From Catenovulum sediminis (lineage in GTDB: Bacteria > Pseudomonadota > Gammaproteobacteria > Enterobacterales > Alteromonadaceae), in assembly GCF_007289895.1 (NCBI RefSeq), contig NZ_CP041660.1:2976001-3040000 (forward strand): a stretch of 64,000 bases of DNA. Reading direction: 5' to 3'. How positions within the stretch are numbered: the first letter of the stretch is position 1; each line of letters starts with the position of its first letter. The notes beneath the pieces were generated by a model. It searched no databases and had not been told where the DNA came from. It was given only the letters and a program-made list of their open reading frames with translations. The translations under genes and the position numbers were made by a program. Below are positions 7,998 through 16,324 of the stretch, one piece after another.

Positions 7998-10577
7998 ATG
8001 AATAAAAATTTATGCAAAAAACTCGTTTTTTGTTTTGCTCTAACGGTTACATTTTCAACCCATTCGGCGTTAGCCGAAGAAGCATATGTTTCAAAAGGTG
8101 TTTTATATAACGCGGCTGGGAAAGAAGTCTCTCTTTTTGGCGCTAACTACAACCTACCCTTTGCCTATGGTTATCGATCTGTTAAGAAGCTTGGGTTAGA
8201 CCATAAAAAAGTTATAGATATGGATGTTGATCATATCGCTAGACTGGGTTTATCCGCTTACCGAATTCATTTGTGGGATAGATTACTTTCTGATCAACAA
8301 GGGAACCTGTTAGATAACGAACATTTGGCTCTTTTTGATTATTTGATGATGCGCCTGTCAGAAGAAAATATTACAAGTATCATTACCCCATTAGCTTGGT
8401 GGGGGAGTGGATATCCAGAGAAAGATCCCAGAGAACCCGGTTTTTCGACGCGTTTTGAAAAACATGAGATGAATCAGAATCCTGATGCAATTCAAGCACA
8501 AAAACGTTATTTAACTCAGCTGATGAATTACAAAAACCGCTACACTGGGCAAGTCTACGGTACCGATCCAAACATACTCGCTTTTGAATTATTTAATGAA
8601 CCCAAACACAAAGCGGATGCGCAAAGCAGTGCCGCTTATGTTGAAAGCTTGATTGCCACAATGCGTGCGGCGGGTGTTACAAAACCTTTGTTTTACAATA
8701 TCAGTGAACAGGGCAATGATCAGGCTTTTGCGCAAGCATTATGCCAGTCATCCATCGATGGTATCGCATACCAATGGTATCCAACCGGTCTTTTAAAATA
8801 TAGTGAATTACAAACGAATGTATTGCCAAATGTTGCGAAATACCACAATCCTTTTAAACATATCGAAGCCTGTGCTGATAAAGCAAAAATGATTTATGAA
8901 TTTGACGCTGCTGATATCGACGTGCCTGTGATGTATCCAGCGATGGCAAGAAGCTTTCGCGCCGAAGGTTTTCAATGGGCAACCCAATTCGCCTACGATA
9001 CTGCTGCATTATCAGACAGTAATGCAGAATATAACACTCACTATTTTAATTTATTATACACACCTGCTAAGGCAATCAGCTTGATGATAGCAGGAGAAGT
9101 ATTTAAAAATTTACCACGTCATGTAAATGTCGCTCAATATCCAGAAAGCAATCAATTTGATTTGTTTACGATTGATTACAGTCGTGCGCTCAGTCTGTTT
9201 AATTCAGCAGAAAAGTTTATTTACACAAACACAAATGAGATTGAAGCTAAGTCAGCAGGCAAACTGGTTCAAGTGGCTGGTGTTGGTCAATCTAAGTTGG
9301 TTAATTATCAAGGCTCGGGCGCTTATTTTCTGGATAAAATAAAAGACGGAATGTGGCGGCTAGAAGTTTTTCCTGATGTGATTCGTTTAGATGATCCGTA
9401 CAAAAATTCAAGCCTCAAACGTGAAGTCGGTCGGCTGTACTTTGCAAAGCGGCAAATAAAAATAAATATTCCAAATCTTAACAAGCAATTTTATTTTAAT
9501 GGCATTAATCTGGATAATCATTTAAGTGGACGCGCTGAGCAAGGCGCTATTGTAATTGAGCCTGGGGTTTACCTGTTGGCAAACAAGCCAGTTAGTCAAG
9601 CAGATATGAAGGCAGTGGATAAAGATTATTATTTACCGGCGATCAAAGACGCAGAGTTAACAGTCTCACATCAAGCTGCAAGACAGCTAAGTTTAGCCGA
9701 TGAGCTGGTTTTTGAAGCAAATATTGGTGCGGCTCAAGTGCCGCAAGATGTTAGTTTAAATATTCGCTACCTTGATTATCGTAAATTCACGACAGTCAAA
9801 ATGGAACACATACATGCTGGACTTTATCGCGCCAAATTAGCCAAGTCAGAAGAGTGGGAGCTCAGTGGCATGCTTGAGTATGCAATTAGCGTTAACATAA
9901 ATGGACAAACGACAACCTTTCCGGGCGGTGCAGCAGGACAACCAAATGAATGGGATTTTGTTGACAAAGGATATTGGTACACTGAGCTTAGAGCTGAAAA
10001 AGCACCTGTAGAACTTTTTAACGCAGCTTTAGACGTGAATAGTAAAGTTTATCCAAAAGATGGTCACTCAGGCTGGCAGTATGTATCTGCGCAAAACGAT
10101 AAAGGCTTGGCATTAAGGTTAACCATGGATAATGTGGTAGAGGGAGATGAAAATTGGTTGGTTCGGCTTACCCCATCAAGTGAAAACCCGGTAAAAAGGC
10201 GTAATCTAGCGGGATACAATACGTTGGCGATAAAAGCCAGAGCCGTTACTCAGACAGAATATATTGAAATATCTATGTTAGATGCAAATAGCTTAGCATA
10301 TGGCACTAGGGTTAAAGTATCTCCTCAGTGGCAATATCTGTTAATACCACTGAGCAAGTTGAAACCGACTCAAACATTACTAACGCAAGCCTATCCTGTA
10401 TTTATGCCTGTGAGTCTATCGACCAGTGAGGTTAAAATGGCGGAAATCATAGATATGCAAAACTTGAATAATTACCAAGGGTTTCAGTTTAGGTTAGTGG
10501 ATGGTTTATACAAACCTTCAGCTTTAGATAAATGGCATGCCATTGACATTGAATCAATCGAATTGATTCAGCGGTAA
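7998..10577 (+). CDS. Secreted GH5-type (clan GH-A) glycoside hydrolase
   Basis: The precursor (859 residues) has a signal peptide of about 27 residues ending ALA-EE. Residues about 30-390 look like a (beta/alpha)8 cellulase-type domain: GANYNLPFAYGYRSVK, LSAYRIHLWD, then FELFNEP near residue 200 with the probable acid/base Glu, and MIYEFDAADI near residue 300 with the probable nucleophile Glu. The C-terminal half (about 400-859) appears to hold beta-sandwich domains; the last 170 residues resemble a carbohydrate-binding or galactose-binding-like fold. The substrate is unknown; a plant or algal polysaccharide is likely. The ATG at 7998 is chosen because GTGGAA upstream serves as ribosome site. 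No other carbohydrate gene adjoins it. Confidence 0.7.
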   Translation: MNKNLCKKLVFCFALTVTFSTHSALAEEAYVSKGVLYNAAGKEVSLFGANYNLPFAYGYRSVKKLGLDHKKVIDMDVDHIARLGLSAYRIHLWDRLLSDQQGNLLDNEHLALFDYLMMRLSEENITSIITPLAWWGSGYPEKDPREPGFSTRFEKHEMNQNPDAIQAQKRYLTQLMNYKNRYTGQVYGTDPNILAFELFNEPKHKADAQSSAAYVESLIATMRAAGVTKPLFYNISEQGNDQAFAQALCQSSIDGIAYQWYPTGLLKYSELQTNVLPNVAKYHNPFKHIEACADKAKMIYEFDAADIDVPVMYPAMARSFRAEGFQWATQFAYDTAALSDSNAEYNTHYFNLLYTPAKAISLMIAGEVFKNLPRHVNVAQYPESNQFDLFTIDYSRALSLFNSAEKFIYTNTNEIEAKSAGKLVQVAGVGQSKLVNYQGSGAYFLDKIKDGMWRLEVFPDVIRLDDPYKNSSLKREVGRLYFAKRQIKINIPNLNKQFYFNGINLDNHLSGRAEQGAIVIEPGVYLLANKPVSQADMKAVDKDYYLPAIKDAELTVSHQAARQLSLADELVFEANIGAAQVPQDVSLNIRYLDYRKFTTVKMEHIHAGLYRAKLAKSEEWELSGMLEYAISVNINGQTTTFPGGAAGQPNEWDFVDKGYWYTELRAEKAPVELFNAALDVNSKVYPKDGHSGWQYVSAQNDKGLALRLTMDNVVEGDENWLVRLTPSSENPVKRRNLAGYNTLAIKARAVTQTEYIEISMLDANSLAYGTRVKVSPQWQYLLIPLSKLKPTQTLLTQAYPVFMPVSLSTSEVKMAEIIDMQNLNNYQGFQFRLVDGLYKPSALDKWHAIDIESIELIQR

Positions 10578-10591
10578 ATTTATAGATAAGC

Positions 10592-10859
10592 TAGGGCGTG
10601 TTTATCTTTGTTTATAATTTGAGCTGAGAGAAAAAATGGTCTTAGGCAAGGCAGAAATAATGAAGTTTAGTCATCTAAATAAGTTATTTCTAACGCTGCA
10701 TAAGACCATTTTGGCCTCAGCCCGAAGGGCAATGGCTATTTTAACCCTTAACGGCATTAGAATTCGTTTATTTAGAATGACTAAACCCCACTCATTCTGC
10801 TTTGTTAATGATTAAAATAGCCTATTGCTCAAAAATAATACAAAGATAAACACGCCCTA
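10592..10859. mobile_element. MITE-like element, 268 bp, with 19-bp perfect terminal inverted repeats
   Basis: The ends tagggcgtgtttatctttg (10592-10610) and its exact reverse complement (10841-10859) bound a non-coding segment. Inside, two long imperfect hairpins follow each other: about 10634-10720 (arms beginning AAAATGGTCTTA and ending TAAGACCATTTT) and about 10728-10830 (arms near GGCTATTTTAA and TTAAAATAGCC). No transposase is encoded. The termini read TA, compatible with TA target duplication, but this is not proven. A short hairpin CACGCC-CTAA-GGCGTG spans the right edge. Confidence 0.7.
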
Positions 10860-10931
10860 AGGCGTGTTGAGCATTGCACAGAAAACAAAGCTTAGTACGC
10901 CTTAAACCTCGCGCTTAGATATAAGCGCTGT

Positions 10932-10983
10932 ATAGTATGTCTACATAGTATCTCTAGATAGTATCTCTAGATAGCATCTCGAT
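10932..10983. repeat. 13-bp tandem repeat, about four units
   Basis: Units of the type ATAGTATCTCTAG run from 10932 to 10983: one diverged, two identical (10945-10957, 10958-10970) and one diverged. The stretch 10860-11056, between the MITE and the end of flgN, contains nothing else recognised. Confidence 0.6.
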
Positions 10984-11056
10984 GTGTATATCTAAGCGAG
11001 TATATAATGAGGGATAAAACAAGAATAAGGCAAGCGGGTATTGGCTACTCGGCTGA

Positions 11057-11479
11057 TTAGGCTTTTATACCTTTACCTAAAGTTTGAGTTTGAGCTTGAC
11101 CTTTGTTGTCATACGTCATCGCATCAGAGTTTTGCATTGCCAATATAGACTGTTTTAAACGTTGAATATTACTTAGGCTGGTACGGATAACACGCTCATT
11201 GATAGAGTTTTGCGCTTTTACCTTGGCAAGCAAGGTTTCTACTTCTTCAACCGCTTGTTGAAAGGAAGCTTGTTTTTTGACTTCTGAAAGATCCTCCAGC
11301 GCTGCAATTTCTTGATCGCAATTTTGGATATGATTTAAAAGCGCATTTTTCTCTTTGGCAATTTCATACACTTCATCTGCTTTACGCTGTTTAAACGCAT
11401 CAAGCTCTGCATTTAACAATGCCATCAACTTATTTAAGTTGTCTTTTTGTTGGCTGAGCAGAGCAGAAGATTTATGCAT
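11057..11479 (-). CDS. flgN: FlgN-like flagellar export chaperone
   Basis: The protein (140 residues) is almost wholly helical and coiled-coil-like, with the FlgN family layout: LLSQQKDNLNKLMALLNAELDAFKQRKADEV at the start and a second helix pair around residues 70-115. FlgN is the cytoplasmic chaperone for the hook-associated proteins FlgK and FlgL, both encoded in this window. It follows flgM on the minus strand with a gap of 3 bases, so the two are cotranscribed. Confidence 0.85.
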   Translation of the reverse strand: MHKSSALLSQQKDNLNKLMALLNAELDAFKQRKADEVYEIAKEKNALLNHIQNCDQEIAALEDLSEVKKQASFQQAVEEVETLLAKVKAQNSINERVIRTSLSNIQRLKQSILAMQNSDAMTYDNKGQAQTQTLGKGIKA

Positions 11480-11482
11480 ATA

Positions 11483-11812
11483 TTATAGCCCGAATAATTT
11501 ACCTTCACTGGCGATAATATTAGCAGCTAGCTTGTCAGCGTTCACTTTATATTCGCCAGACTCAATTGCTTTTTTTAATTTTTCCACTTTTTCTTGATCA
11601 AAACCACTGGAGTTTTGTGCCTTTTTATTCAAGTTATTTAAATTCTGTGCCGTTTGGGTAAGCGATACAGAGTCTTGTCGCGGAGCAGCCGCTTGATTTT
11701 GCGCTGCTTGCGGTCCTTGGTTGGCTGTTTGCTGATTTTGCTGAGCTTTTTGTTGCGCTTCAGATGCAGCTTTACCAACCTGATTATTCAGATTGTTAAC
11801 ATTGATAGCCAT
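11483..11812 (-). CDS. flgM: Anti-sigma-28 factor FlgM
   Basis: The protein (109 residues) has the N-terminal start MAINVNN, a long Gln/Ala-rich flexible region (about residues 15-50), then the FlgM core with DSVSLTQTAQNL and the C-terminal sigma-binding helices VEKLKKAIESGEYKVNADKLAANII. FlgM holds the flagellar sigma factor FliA inactive until the hook is complete and FlgM is exported. The Gln-rich linker is longer than in enterobacterial FlgM. A sigma28-type promoter lies 33 bases upstream, giving feedback control. Confidence 0.9.
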   Translation of the reverse strand: MAINVNNLNNQVGKAASEAQQKAQQNQQTANQGPQAAQNQAAAPRQDSVSLTQTAQNLNNLNKKAQNSSGFDQEKVEKLKKAIESGEYKVNADKLAANIIASEGKLFGL

Positions 11813-11844
11813 GATTTACACCTAATAAATTCTTTACATCTAGT

Positions 11845-11871
11845 TTATCGGCGGAATATCAAATTTCTTTA
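11845..11871 (-). promoter_or_regulatory. Sigma28-type promoter of flgMN
   Basis: On the minus strand TAAAGAAA, 11 bases, then GCCGATAA: a near-perfect FliA promoter (TAAAGTTT-N11-GCCGATAA) just upstream of flgM and downstream of flgA. Confidence 0.8.
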
Positions 11872-11887
11872 GCTTTAATTTAGCTTT

Positions 11888-12577
11888 TTATAAAAAAATC
11901 TGAACTTCCGATACTGAGCTGACGCGACCTTGGATAACACGGTTAGAGCTCTTGTTTCTGACACTTACGGTTTCACCATAACTGCCATCTGACAAAGCAA
12001 TTCCGACCGCCTTGACAGATAAACCCGATGCCACTGCCTCTATTGTAACCAGTTCGCCCTGACAAACAAAGCATATATTTTTATTCAGTATAGCTTCTCC
12101 TGAACGAATTTGCCGCTTTGCTTTGCTGCCGACTATGGTTTTTATATCGGCCATAAACCCATTTCGTGCACGATTTTTTTCAATCATAGCTATTTGCACA
12201 TCATTTTGTGTAATGGTTTGGCCTGATTCTATGTAGCTGTGCGCGACAACAACGGGCGTCATTATTTTGACCTGTACTGGAACATACATGGCCCAACCGT
12301 CTTCGCCTTCACAGCGTACCCTGACTGTCATGTTTTTTGAATAGGGGTTTAGATTAGGAATATGGGCTGTAATTTCACGTTCGCATGGTTTAATATCAAG
12401 TCGACTGTCAATTGGGGATGCAGTTGCGGTTAATTTATCATCTGCTTGTGCAGGGTATACTGAAAGCGCATGTTCCTCTGCAAGTGTTTCAATTTGTTGA
12501 CGCGTATACTGATTTGCTTCGAGCTGAAAACTCGTCAGAGTTAAAAATAGCGATAAATACCTGTAGAAATTTTTCAT
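11888..12577 (-). CDS. flgA: Flagellar P-ring chaperone FlgA
   Basis: The protein (229 residues) has a signal peptide (about residues 1-21) and a C-terminal SAF/FlgA domain (about 105-228) with VVVAHSYIESGQTITQNDVQ, IVGSKAKRQIRSGEAIL and the final GETVSVRNKSSNRVIQGRV, all typical of FlgA. It acts in the periplasm to help FlgI assemble into the P ring. The start has AAGG upstream. It leads the minus-strand flgA-flgM-flgN group and diverges from cheV; a sigma54-type site precedes it. Confidence 0.9.
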   Translation of the reverse strand: MKNFYRYLSLFLTLTSFQLEANQYTRQQIETLAEEHALSVYPAQADDKLTATASPIDSRLDIKPCEREITAHIPNLNPYSKNMTVRVRCEGEDGWAMYVPVQVKIMTPVVVAHSYIESGQTITQNDVQIAMIEKNRARNGFMADIKTIVGSKAKRQIRSGEAILNKNICFVCQGELVTIEAVASGLSVKAVGIALSDGSYGETVSVRNKSSNRVIQGRVSSVSEVQIFL

Positions 12578-12702
12578 TCTGCTAACCTTAGTAATTAAGT
12601 TCCACTTTTTTTATAATCGACTATGATTATTTAAAAAAAAGCGTTATAAATGAATCTAATAACCGTCAAATAATTGTTGGTTTAAAACTGATATTTGGTT
12701 GT

Positions 12703-12718
12703 CGCAAATAGCGTGCCG
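12703..12718 (-). promoter_or_regulatory. Sigma54-type promoter of flgA
   Basis: Read on the minus strand: CGGCACGCTATTTGCG, with GG and GC 10 bases apart and the strong GGCACG and TTGC blocks of the sigma54 consensus. It lies about 125 bases upstream of flgA. The intergenic stretch 12578-12741 also must serve cheV on the other strand, for which no clear element was seen. Confidence 0.65.
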
Positions 12719-12741
12719 AAAATTAACCCTTGGAGAATATA

Positions 12742-13668
12742 ATGGCCGGAGTACTTGATTCCGTTAACCAGCGAACGCAGCTTGTTGGGCAGAATAGGCT
12801 TGAATTGCTTCTATTTAGATTACAGGGCCGACAAAGATTTGGCATTAATGTATTTAAAGTACGCGAAGTATTGCAGTGTCCAAAATTGACCTCGTTGCCA
12901 AAACGCAACCCATATATTCGTGGCGTTGCTCATATTCGGGGCCAGACTATTTCGGTTATTGATTTAAGTATGGCAACTGGCGGCAAACCGATTCAAGATA
13001 CTTCTAGCTGTTTTATTGTCATTGCAGAATATAATCGTTCCGTACAGGGCTTTTTAGTTTCTTCAGTCGAGCGGATTATCAATATCAACTGGGAATCTAT
13101 TATGCCGCCACCTAAAGGGGCTGGTCGTTACAGTTATTTAACTGCAGTGACTGAAGTGGATAAAGAGCTGGTTGAAATATTGGATGTTGAAAAAATCTTA
13201 CATGAGATAACACCAATAGATGCAGTTGTTAGTGAAGGCGTGATGGAATCTAATCCAGTCACCAAAGATTATACTGAAAAAGTGATATTTATCGCCGATG
13301 ACTCTTCGGTTGCGAGGAATCAAGTTAAAAGGGCGCTTGAAGGGTTCGGCATTGAAATGCGTTTAGCAATCAATGGTAAAGATGCATTGGTAAAGTTAAA
13401 AGAACTGGCTAAAGAAACCGGTGATGTGACCGATAAAGTTGCTTTGCTAATATCTGATATTGAAATGCCTGAGATGGATGGTTATACATTAACGGCTGAA
13501 ATCAAGAATAATCCTGCACTGAAAAACCTCCATGTTATTTTACATACGTCATTGAGCGGTGTTTTTAATCATGCGATGGTAGACAAAGTGGGAGCAGATG
13601 ATTTTATTGCAAAATTTAATCCGGATGAGTTGGCGGGAGCGGTTCAAAAATGGTTAAACGTAGATTAG
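12742..13668 (+). CDS. cheV: Chemotaxis coupling protein CheV (CheW-REC)
   Basis: The protein (308 residues) has an N-terminal CheW domain (about 15-160; LLFRLQGRQRFGINVFKVREVL) and a C-terminal receiver domain (about 175-305). In the receiver the acidic pair is in IADDSSVARN, the phosphoacceptor Asp in LISDIEMPEMDG, and the conserved Thr/Ser and Lys in HTSLSG and FIAKFNPDEL. CheV couples receptors to CheA and adjusts adaptation. The ATG at 12742 has TTGGAG upstream. cheR follows after 9 bases, as in Vibrio. Confidence 0.95.
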   Translation: MAGVLDSVNQRTQLVGQNRLELLLFRLQGRQRFGINVFKVREVLQCPKLTSLPKRNPYIRGVAHIRGQTISVIDLSMATGGKPIQDTSSCFIVIAEYNRSVQGFLVSSVERIININWESIMPPPKGAGRYSYLTAVTEVDKELVEILDVEKILHEITPIDAVVSEGVMESNPVTKDYTEKVIFIADDSSVARNQVKRALEGFGIEMRLAINGKDALVKLKELAKETGDVTDKVALLISDIEMPEMDGYTLTAEIKNNPALKNLHVILHTSLSGVFNHAMVDKVGADDFIAKFNPDELAGAVQKWLNVD

Positions 13669-13677
13669 GGAAGCTGT

Positions 13678-14508
13678 GTGCTGGATAAAAATATTGGTGT
13701 AGAAGATTACAACAAGTTTTGCACATTTCTTGAACATCAATGTGGCATAGTACTTGGTACAAATAAACAGTATTTGGTTAAAAGTAGACTATCGCCTTTA
13801 TTGTCACGCTTTAATGCCAAAAGTTTAGGTGAAATTGTTAACCGAGCGATGAGCGTAACAGAGCGGCAACTGCGTGCCGCAGTTGTTGATGCGATGACCA
13901 CAAATGAAACTTTGTGGTTTCGTGACAGTTACCCATTTGAAGTGTTAACTCGGGATATCTTTCCAGAATATGATAAAAAAGCGCAACTGATAAAAATTTG
14001 GTCTGCAGCTTCTTCGTCGGGTCAAGAACCTTATTCAATTGCGATGACATCACTGGAGCATCAGCAAAAAAAACGCATGAGCTCACGTGTACAGATTTTG
14101 GGAACTGATATCTCGCCAAGTATGCTGGACATATGCAAAAGTGGTATCTATGACTCGTTAGCTTTAGCGCGAGGCTTAAGTCCAGAGCGCAAACGTCAAT
14201 TCTTTGAACCTTGTGCGGAAGCAGGCGTTATGAAATTACGTGATAATGTACGTAATTTGGTTAATTTTCGGCAGATGAACTTATTAGACAGCTATAGTTT
14301 ATTGGGTAAATTTGACATTATTTTTTGTCGTAACGTGTTGATTTATTTCTCAGCAGAAAACAAAAGTAAAATTTTAAAGCAGTTTGCCAATGCATTAAAT
14401 CCAAATGGTTATTTGTTTTTAGGTGCATCAGAATCGATCTCAGGTTTAAGTGATGATTTTGTCATGCAGCGTTGCAACCCCGGCATTGTCTATAGACTTA
14501 AAAGTTAG
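13678..14508 (+). CDS. cheR: Chemotaxis protein methyltransferase CheR
   Basis: The protein (276 residues) has the N-terminal helical CheR domain (about 8-60) and the SAM-binding methyltransferase domain (about 75-275), with TNETLWFRDSYPFE, IWSAASSSGQEPYSIAM and FDIIFCRNVLIYF. It methylates glutamates of chemoreceptors using SAM. It probably starts at GTG 13678, with GGGAAG upstream. It forms an operon with cheV and ends at a strong terminator. Such proteins also serve receptors coded elsewhere, such as the one at 49292-51175. Confidence 0.95.
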   Translation: MLDKNIGVEDYNKFCTFLEHQCGIVLGTNKQYLVKSRLSPLLSRFNAKSLGEIVNRAMSVTERQLRAAVVDAMTTNETLWFRDSYPFEVLTRDIFPEYDKKAQLIKIWSAASSSGQEPYSIAMTSLEHQQKKRMSSRVQILGTDISPSMLDICKSGIYDSLALARGLSPERKRQFFEPCAEAGVMKLRDNVRNLVNFRQMNLLDSYSLLGKFDIIFCRNVLIYFSAENKSKILKQFANALNPNGYLFLGASESISGLSDDFVMQRCNPGIVYRLKS

Positions 14509-14532
14509 GTTTTAACGTTAAACATAAAGATT

Positions 14533-14559
14533 AAAGCGGCATTATTTGCCGCTTTTTTA
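14533..14559 (+). terminator. Intrinsic terminator after cheVR
   Basis: AAAGCGGC and GCCGCTTT arms with a short ATTATTT-type loop, then a T run. It separates cheVR from the flgB operon. Confidence 0.85.
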
Positions 14560-14670
14560 TTGTGGAATCTAATTCCTTTCTCAATCTTGCTCACACTTTC
14601 CCATCTTAAAATTCATTTAACTGATTGATTTTATTAATCTTTATAAAATGATTCTCGTTTTGTGTGATTT

Positions 14671-14686
14671 TGGCATTTTTGTTGCT
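14671..14686 (+). promoter_or_regulatory. Sigma54-type promoter of flgBCDE
   Basis: TGGCATTTTTGTTGCT fits TGGCAC-N5-TTGCW with GG and GC exactly 10 bases apart, 33 bases before the flgB ATG. Confidence 0.75.
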
Positions 14687-14718
14687 TTATTACTTAAGAG
14701 TTCTTAGGAGACAAAAAA

Positions 14719-15120
14719 ATGGCGATTTCATTAGATAATTATTTGGGGATGCAAACTAACGCAATCAAATTGCGTATAGAACGTTCTGAAGTGCTTGCCA
14801 GTAATATAGCAAATGCTGACACCCCAGGTTATAAAGCTAAAGATTTTGATTTCCATGCGGCATTATCTGGCGCGCGTAAACAATATACGACTTCGCTCGA
14901 ACAAACCGATGCAAAACATCTGAATGCCAGTTCTACTATAAACGATGGTTTGCAATATCGTATCCCAACCCAGCCTGATACGGGGGATGGTAATACAGTA
15001 GAGTTGCAAGCAGAACGAAACGAATTTTTGCAAAATCAACTTAGGTTTAATGCAAGCGTACAGTTTACTACTGACAAAATTACCGGCCTGAAAAAGGCCA
15101 TTAACGGAGGGCAGGGCTAA
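14719..15120 (+). CDS. flgB: Flagellar proximal rod protein FlgB
   Basis: A 133-residue rod protein with the family's N-terminal motif RSEVLASNIANADTPGYKAKDF, which forms the coiled-coil segment common to axial proteins, and the C-terminal QLRFNASVQFTTDKITGLKKAI. FlgB is the first axial rod component built on the MS ring. It is the first gene behind a sigma54-type promoter and its stop codon overlaps the flgC start by one base (TAATG), so translation is coupled. Confidence 0.95.
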   Translation: MAISLDNYLGMQTNAIKLRIERSEVLASNIANADTPGYKAKDFDFHAALSGARKQYTTSLEQTDAKHLNASSTINDGLQYRIPTQPDTGDGNTVELQAERNEFLQNQLRFNASVQFTTDKITGLKKAINGGQG

Positions 15121-15548
15121 TGAGTTTATTTAATGTATTTGATGTTTCTGGCTCGGCGATGCGTGCACAATCTGTACGTTTAAATACGACTGCCAGTAAT
15201 TTATCCAACGCTGACAGTGTCAGTTCATCCATTGATCAGACATACAGAGCGCGCCATCCGGTATTTGCGGCTGAAATGACACGTGCTGCTTCTAATATGG
15301 ATAATGCATCGAGTGTTGGGGTTAACGTAAAAGGTATCGTAGAAAGTGATAAACCGCTGCAAATTGAATATAACCCAAATCATCCGATGGCAGATAAAAA
15401 TGGGTACATCTATAAACCGAATGTCAATGTAATGGAAGAAATGGCGAACATGATTTCTGCATCACGTGCCTATCAAACCAATATTCAAATTGCGGACAAT
15501 GCCAAAAAAATGTTGTCGCGAACATTGCAAATTGGTCAAGGTCGATAA
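15120..15548 (+). CDS. flgC: Flagellar proximal rod protein FlgC
   Basis: A 142-residue rod protein. It starts with MSLFNVFDVSGSAMRAQSVRLN and ASNLSNAD, and ends with the axial C-terminal motif NVMEEMANMISASRAYQTN, both standard for FlgC. It packs on FlgB in the proximal rod in the periplasm. The start overlaps the flgB stop by one base; flgD follows after 11 bases. Confidence 0.95.
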   Translation: MSLFNVFDVSGSAMRAQSVRLNTTASNLSNADSVSSSIDQTYRARHPVFAAEMTRAASNMDNASSVGVNVKGIVESDKPLQIEYNPNHPMADKNGYIYKPNVNVMEEMANMISASRAYQTNIQIADNAKKMLSRTLQIGQGR

Positions 15549-15559
15549 GGTAACGCACT

Positions 15560-16288
15560 ATGGATTCCATTAATAATAATCTGGATTCATTGCGCTGGAA
15601 TACACAGCAGTCGAACAATGAAACGGAAACTGAACGCAATACAATGAAACAAGAAGATTTCTTCTCCTTGTTAACGACTCAGTTAGCCGCTCAAGATCCG
15701 ACGAATCCTGCCAGCAATGAAGAAATGATCTCGCAGATGACCAGTTTTACAATGGCTGAAGGAATTAGTGATTTGGGTACTAAATTTGATACCTTTACCA
15801 GTCAATTCAGTCAATTTTTAGACAATAACTCGGTCAATCAGACATCCAATAAAGCGTTACAAGCTTCATCTATGGTTGGGCGTAATGTACTGGTAGAGTC
15901 GAATGAATCAGCGCTCTTTCAATACGGCGAAGGAGCATATGGTATGGCTGGGCAATTATTGTTTAGCGGCGGTATGAATGATATCAAAGTGAATATTACC
16001 GATAGTGCTGGAAAAGTATTGGAAACTTTGGATTTAGGTGCCGTTACAGACGGGCCTGTTTCCTACCAATGGGATGGGCTTGACGCAGATGGTAATCAGA
16101 TGCCCCCAGGCCTGTATCAGGTTCAAGCAACTGGTATTGATCCTGAATCCGGACAGCGCACTGAAATTTCAAATGGTGCATATTCAACTGTTAGTAGTGT
16201 GCGCTTTGGCGCCGGCAACGCATTAGATATGAATTTAGCTGGGTTAGGCAGTTTTTCAATGGACGACATTATTGAAGTCGCGCCCTAA
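15560..16288 (+). CDS. flgD: Flagellar hook capping protein FlgD
   Basis: A 242-residue scaffold protein. The N-terminal part has MKQEDFFSLLTTQLAAQDPTNPASNEEMISQM, the conserved FlgD signature. The middle has the Ig-like/Tudor-type region, with GPVSYQWDGLDADGNQMPPGLYQVQA around residue 160-190. FlgD caps the growing hook so FlgE subunits can add. An AAGG ribosome site precedes the ATG by 9 bases. It lies directly upstream of flgE. Confidence 0.93.
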   Translation: MDSINNNLDSLRWNTQQSNNETETERNTMKQEDFFSLLTTQLAAQDPTNPASNEEMISQMTSFTMAEGISDLGTKFDTFTSQFSQFLDNNSVNQTSNKALQASSMVGRNVLVESNESALFQYGEGAYGMAGQLLFSGGMNDIKVNITDSAGKVLETLDLGAVTDGPVSYQWDGLDADGNQMPPGLYQVQATGIDPESGQRTEISNGAYSTVSSVRFGAGNALDMNLAGLGSFSMDDIIEVAP

Positions 16289-16324
16289 TTCGAATGAATA
16301 AGGCAAACGAAGAGGTAATTAACT

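Noticed and set aside
12661-12741. Flagellar promoter for cheV on the plus strand
   Set aside because: No GG-N10-GC or sigma28 pair with the right spacing was found on this strand; only the minus-strand site for flgA fits.
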